Assembly (NCBI GenBank): GCA_035505915.1
Contig: DATJQI010000037.1
Span: forward strand, 1-64,000
Length of the DNA: 64,000 nucleotides
Source of the DNA: 40CM-2-70-7 sp035505915
GTDB taxonomy: Bacteria; Gemmatimonadota; Gemmatimonadetes; Gemmatimonadales; GWC2-71-9
Direction of reading: 5' to 3'
Below are positions 61,158 to 64,000 of this stretch, one piece after another. The notes under the pieces were generated by a model, which saw only the letters and a program-made list of their open reading frames with translations, was not told where the DNA came from and ran no database searches. The translations under genes and the position numbers were made by a program. Every line of letters begins with the position of its first letter. Position 1 is the first letter of the stretch.

Positions 61158-61700
61158 GTGTACGGGTTCATCGCGGGGCTGTTGCTCGCCGTGGGCATGG
61201 TGTGGCTGGTGCTGGATCCCATCCTCCGGCCCGGCCCGCGCGGCGACGCCACTCCCGCCGATGACGCCGCGGCCGATCCCGACGACGACCTGACACCCCG
61301 GGCGGTGGCCCTCCGGGCCCTGTCCGAGATCGAGTTCGACCGCGCGACGGGGAAGCTGTCCGCCGGAGACTACGAGAGCCTCAAGGCCCGGTACACGCGT
61401 GACGCGGTGGACGCGCTCCGCGCGCCGCAGGCGGTTGCGCCCGCGCCCGTGGCGTCCGCCCCGCTCCCGCCCTCACCCCCGCCCGCGCCCCTCGCGTCTC
61501 CTGTGCCCGCTCGGGCGTCCGCGCCCGCTGGAGCCGCTTGTCCCGTCCACGGTCCCGTCCCCGCGCGCGGCGCCGTGTACTGCCCGACGTGCGGCCGGCG
61601 GCTGGGCGGCGCGGCGGCGGGGTATTGCGGCGCCTGCGGTCAGCCCCTCGAGGCGGACTCGGCATTCTGCGGCCGCTGCGGGAGCCGCGTCGCAGCCTAG
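61158..61700 (+). CDS. CcmI-like membrane protein with zinc ribbons
   Basis: 180 residues. An N-terminal membrane helix (VYGFIAGLLLAVGMVWLVLD) and a segment (ALSEIEFDRATGKLSAGDYESLKARY, in parts) typical of the short CcmI-like proteins in ccm operons. A Pro/Ala linker then leads to one or two zinc ribbons (CPVHGP...YCPTCGRRLG; YCGACGQPLE...FCGRCGSR). GTG start 5 nt after ccmH. It probably chaperones apocytochrome c or organises the lyase; the ribbon fusion is uncommon. Confidence 0.7.
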   Translation: MYGFIAGLLLAVGMVWLVLDPILRPGPRGDATPADDAAADPDDDLTPRAVALRALSEIEFDRATGKLSAGDYESLKARYTRDAVDALRAPQAVAPAPVASAPLPPSPPPAPLASPVPARASAPAGAACPVHGPVPARGAVYCPTCGRRLGGAAAGYCGACGQPLEADSAFCGRCGSRVAA

Positions 61701-61724
61701 AACGCTCGGGCGACCGCCCGGCCC

Positions 61725-61738
61725 GTGACGTCGGTCAC
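61725..61738. promoter_or_regulatory. GTGAC-GTCG-GTCAC dyad
   Basis: A perfect 5-4-5 palindrome 82 nt before the lipoprotein gene at 61820 and 24 nt after the ccm operon. The geometry resembles CRP/FNR-type sites (TGTGA-like halves), but it stands alone. The rest of the 119-nt gap shows only a weak, unclear promoter and a GGAG ribosome site. Confidence 0.4.
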
Positions 61739-61819
61739 ACCTTAACAACTTCCGTCCGAGTCGGTCTCCTCTCGCGAGTTTCGGAAGCAACCGTTCCTCT
61801 CGTCAAGGAGACCGTGGTT

Positions 61820-62740
61820 ATGCGCAAGACCCTGCGCGCCGTCGTCCCGGCGGCGCTCGTCGTGATCGCGGCGGCCGCGTGCAGCGATTCGACGTCACCG
61901 GCCAGCGACCAGAGCGACGTCGTCGCGGCCGTCTCGGATCAGTTCGGCGCGATGATGGACACCGACTTCGGGGTATCCGGCGGCACGACGGGGGACGCCA
62001 GCGCCCCGATCGCCACCGGCAATCTCTTCGCCTCCGTCGAGCTCGACACGGCTGTCGTGCCCATGTTCTGGGGCCGCCTGCGGATCGTCCCCGGCGGGCC
62101 GAAGCCCGTGCTCACCCGCACGGTCACCGTCCAGGGCGACACCGCCCGGCTCACCCAGACCGTGAGCTTCCAGGGACTCTTCCTGGTGGACACCACGAGG
62201 GACTCGGTGTTCAATCCGTCCTCCAAGCCGCTCGATGAGGGGATGACCCAGTCGGCGGTGTTCGCGCGTGACGCGAGCCAGCCCCATCATTGGCGCGCCG
62301 TCGCGCTGACCCTGCAGAACTGGCTGCCGACCGCCTCGGCGGCGCAGACGGTGGCGGTCACCCAGGTCACCGTGAAGGTGAACGGGGTCACGACCATCAC
62401 CGCGGACAATCCCGACTCCCTCTACACCGTGGGCAAGGTGCTGCACCTGCACGTGGGAGACAGCGTGTCGGTGACCGCGGCCGTGACCAACAGCGGTGAC
62501 CCGACGTATGCGCCGGCCACCTTCGTGTTCCTGCACGTGCACCACGCCTTCAACGACCTGCTGTGGCACCGGGTGCCGATGCGGAACAACGGCGACGGAA
62601 CCTGGTCGCGGACGTGGGTCGTCCAGCGCACCGGCATCGACCGCTTCATCATCGACGCCATCGACGCCGCCACGCTGGAGCGCGGCACGCTGAACAACTA
62701 CGCCGCGAACGAGTGGGGCATTCCGTACCGGATCGACTGA
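61820..62740 (+). CDS. Lipoprotein with Ig-like folds
   Basis: 306 residues with a signal peptide and lipobox (VVIAAAACSDSTSP), a form very common in Gemmatimonadota lipoproteins. The mature part is beta-rich (VLTRTVTVQGDTARLTQTVSF; VKVNGVTTITADNPD), with a His-rich strand (FLHVHHAFNDLLWHRV). It is preceded by AAGGAG at a good distance from the ATG. Function unknown; no enzyme motif. Confidence 0.65.
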   Translation: MRKTLRAVVPAALVVIAAAACSDSTSPASDQSDVVAAVSDQFGAMMDTDFGVSGGTTGDASAPIATGNLFASVELDTAVVPMFWGRLRIVPGGPKPVLTRTVTVQGDTARLTQTVSFQGLFLVDTTRDSVFNPSSKPLDEGMTQSAVFARDASQPHHWRAVALTLQNWLPTASAAQTVAVTQVTVKVNGVTTITADNPDSLYTVGKVLHLHVGDSVSVTAAVTNSGDPTYAPATFVFLHVHHAFNDLLWHRVPMRNNGDGTWSRTWVVQRTGIDRFIIDAIDAATLERGTLNNYAANEWGIPYRID

Positions 62741-62798
62741 CGGGCACGCGGGGAGGGCAGTGCGCGGGGGCGGCCGGTGGCCGCCCCCGCCGCGTTGG

Positions 62799-64000
62799 TC
62801 AGGGGCTCGCGCGGGCCGCGCTGATCTGGGCGACGACCCGGTCCGCTTCGCCGCGGGCCCGGAGGACCAGCTCCCGGGCCTCGACCATGCCGCCGCTCCT
62901 GGCCCGGGCCTCCACACCGGTGAGCAGGGCGGCGAGCTCCGCGGCGCCGATGGTGGCGGCCGCCGAACGGAAGGCGTGCGCCGCGCGGGCGGTGGCCGGG
63001 GCGTCTCCGGCCGCGACGGCCGCGAGAAGCGCCTGGAGCCGGGTCGGCGCGTCCAGCAGGTAGGTGTCGAGGATCGGCCCCAGGGCGTCGGCCGCGCCGG
63101 CGTCGGCCAGCTCGCGCCGCAGCCGGTCGAGGTCGGCGGCGGGGGCGAGGGGCCCGCCCCCGTCGGATGCGGGCGGTTCCGGGTCCGCGAGCGCCACACC
63201 CTCGGCGGCCGCGAAGAGCTCGTGGGGTTTGAACGGTTTGCTGAGGTAGCCCGTCATCCCCGCCGCCAGGCAGCGCTCGCGCTCGCCCGGGAGGGCGTGC
63301 GCCGTGAGGGCGACGATGGGCAGCTGCGTCCCGCCGGGCGTGGCGCGGATTTCGGCGGCCGCGGCCAGCCCGTCCAGCTCCGGCATCTGGATGTCCATCA
63401 GGACCACGTCGTAGCGGCCGGGCGCCACCGCGTCGACCGCCTCGCGGCCGTTGCTCACGACGTCCACCTCGTGCCCGCGCTTCCGCAGCATCGTCGCCGC
63501 CACCTGCTGGTTCACCGGGTTGTCCTCGGCCAGGAGGATCTTGAGCCCGCGGCGGGCTTCCGCCATCGAGTGCCGCGTCACGACCGCCTGCCCGGCGGTG
63601 CCGGCCAGCACCGCCGCCGTGGCCTCGAGCAGGTCGGACCGGGACGCGGGCTTGGGGAGGTATCCCTGGATGCCGAGCTCCCGGCAGCGCTGGCCGTCGC
63701 CGGGCCGGGCCGCGGAGGTCAGGAGCATCAGCCGGAGGTCCGCCAGGGCCGGGTCCCGGCGCAGCTCCGCCGCCAGGTCGAAGCCGTCGTAGTCGGGCAT
63801 CTGCGCGTCGAGGATCAGGAGCTGGTAGGGCGTGCCCGCCTTCAACGCATTGCGGACGAAGGCGGGCACCTCGATGGCCTGGTCCAATTCGTCGACGTCC
63901 GCGCCCGCCGCCCGGAGCATGTCCCGGACGATGCGACGGTTGGTGGGGTTGTCGTCCACCACCAGGATGCGGGCGTGGAGCGGCGCGCCGGGCGTCGCGG
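62799..64000 (-). CDS. Hybrid sensor kinase, C-terminal part (receiver-receiver-HPt), partial
   Basis: The frame stays open to the right edge, so the N-terminus (probably sensor and kinase domains) lies outside. Visible are a receiver domain (HARILVVDDNPTNRRIV, Asp in LLILDAQMPDYDG), a second receiver (KILLAEDNPVNQQVAA, Asp in VLMDIQMPELDG, KPF lysine), and an HPt domain (AARAAHAFRSAAATIGA with the phospho-His). A multistep phosphorelay protein; output unknown. Confidence 0.85.
   Translation of the reverse strand, partial: ATPGAPLHARILVVDDNPTNRRIVRDMLRAAGADVDELDQAIEVPAFVRNALKAGTPYQLLILDAQMPDYDGFDLAAELRRDPALADLRLMLLTSAARPGDGQRCRELGIQGYLPKPASRSDLLEATAAVLAGTAGQAVVTRHSMAEARRGLKILLAEDNPVNQQVAATMLRKRGHEVDVVSNGREAVDAVAPGRYDVVLMDIQMPELDGLAAAAEIRATPGGTQLPIVALTAHALPGERERCLAAGMTGYLSKPFKPHELFAAAEGVALADPEPPASDGGGPLAPAADLDRLRRELADAGAADALGPILDTYLLDAPTRLQALLAAVAAGDAPATARAAHAFRSAAATIGAAELAALLTGVEARARSGGMVEARELVLRARGEADRVVAQISAARASP

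Noticed and set aside
61725..61738. Including GTGAC-GTCG-GTCAC in the TGAAG-N4-CTTCA regulon
   Set aside because: The half-sites differ at two of five positions, so it probably binds a different factor.

Overview
The window is about 64 kb of high-GC bacterial chromosome with tightly packed genes, many GTG starts and mostly 1-20 nt overlaps. Short secreted lipoproteins with Ig-like or 'CSDSTSP' N-termini, a ba3-type oxidase, a bacterial V/A-type ATPase and abundant multihaem cytochromes suggest a member of the Gemmatimonadota, probably assembled from a metagenome. That placement is an inference from gene content; no rRNA or tRNA is visible. No insertion sequence, prophage or CRISPR array was seen, and no gene-free gap exceeds about 150 nt.

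Layout. Positions 1-19.9 kb are mostly housekeeping: Trm112-like protein, acyl-CoA synthetase, TldD/TldE, NAD+ DNA ligase, pyrimidine-nucleoside phosphorylase, EttA, GyrB with DciA, crotonase, glycerol kinase and a globin. Positions 20-30 kb hold a ba3-type terminal oxidase (subunits I, II and a 46-residue IIa) in one direction with an OmpR-type response regulator, a histidine kinase carrying a DosS-like GAF domain and a CBS-pair protein. Facing them are an eRF1-like protein and a BON protein, followed by a TPC-motif P1B metal ATPase, a duplicated DUF2892 membrane protein and Hsp20. Positions 30-36.7 kb encode a porin-cytochrome conduit: a 16-haem secreted cytochrome, a beta-barrel, a 20-haem NapC-like membrane cytochrome and a 9-haem lipoprotein (45 haem-binding motifs). 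Positions 36.7-44.9 kb are a complete V/A-ATPase operon. Positions 45-57 kb run from a DUF2892 protein and an L,D-transpeptidase into a group 1 [NiFe]-hydrogenase (small, large, cytochrome b), its protease and HypA-B-F-C-D-E. Positions 57-61.7 kb carry a universal stress protein and part of cytochrome c maturation (CcmE, F, H, I-like). A lipoprotein and a truncated hybrid kinase close the window.

How it may work together. The 22-62 kb part reads as an energy and stress island: H2 oxidation at the periplasmic face feeding quinone, electron exit through either an oxygen-reducing oxidase or an outer-membrane haem conduit, ion-motive-force use by a V/A-ATPase, and dormancy-type stress proteins. 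Two related short sequence signals recur at promoters across this island: a TGAAG-N4-CTTCA dyad at four sites and a GTGAA-N6-GTGAA-like 11-bp direct repeat at five. They suggest a shared regulon, possibly run by the local kinase/regulator pair. Functionally this resembles the mycobacterial DosR dormancy regulon (GAF kinase, CBS protein, Usp, Hsp20), but with an OmpR-type regulator and with hydrogenase and electron conduit included.
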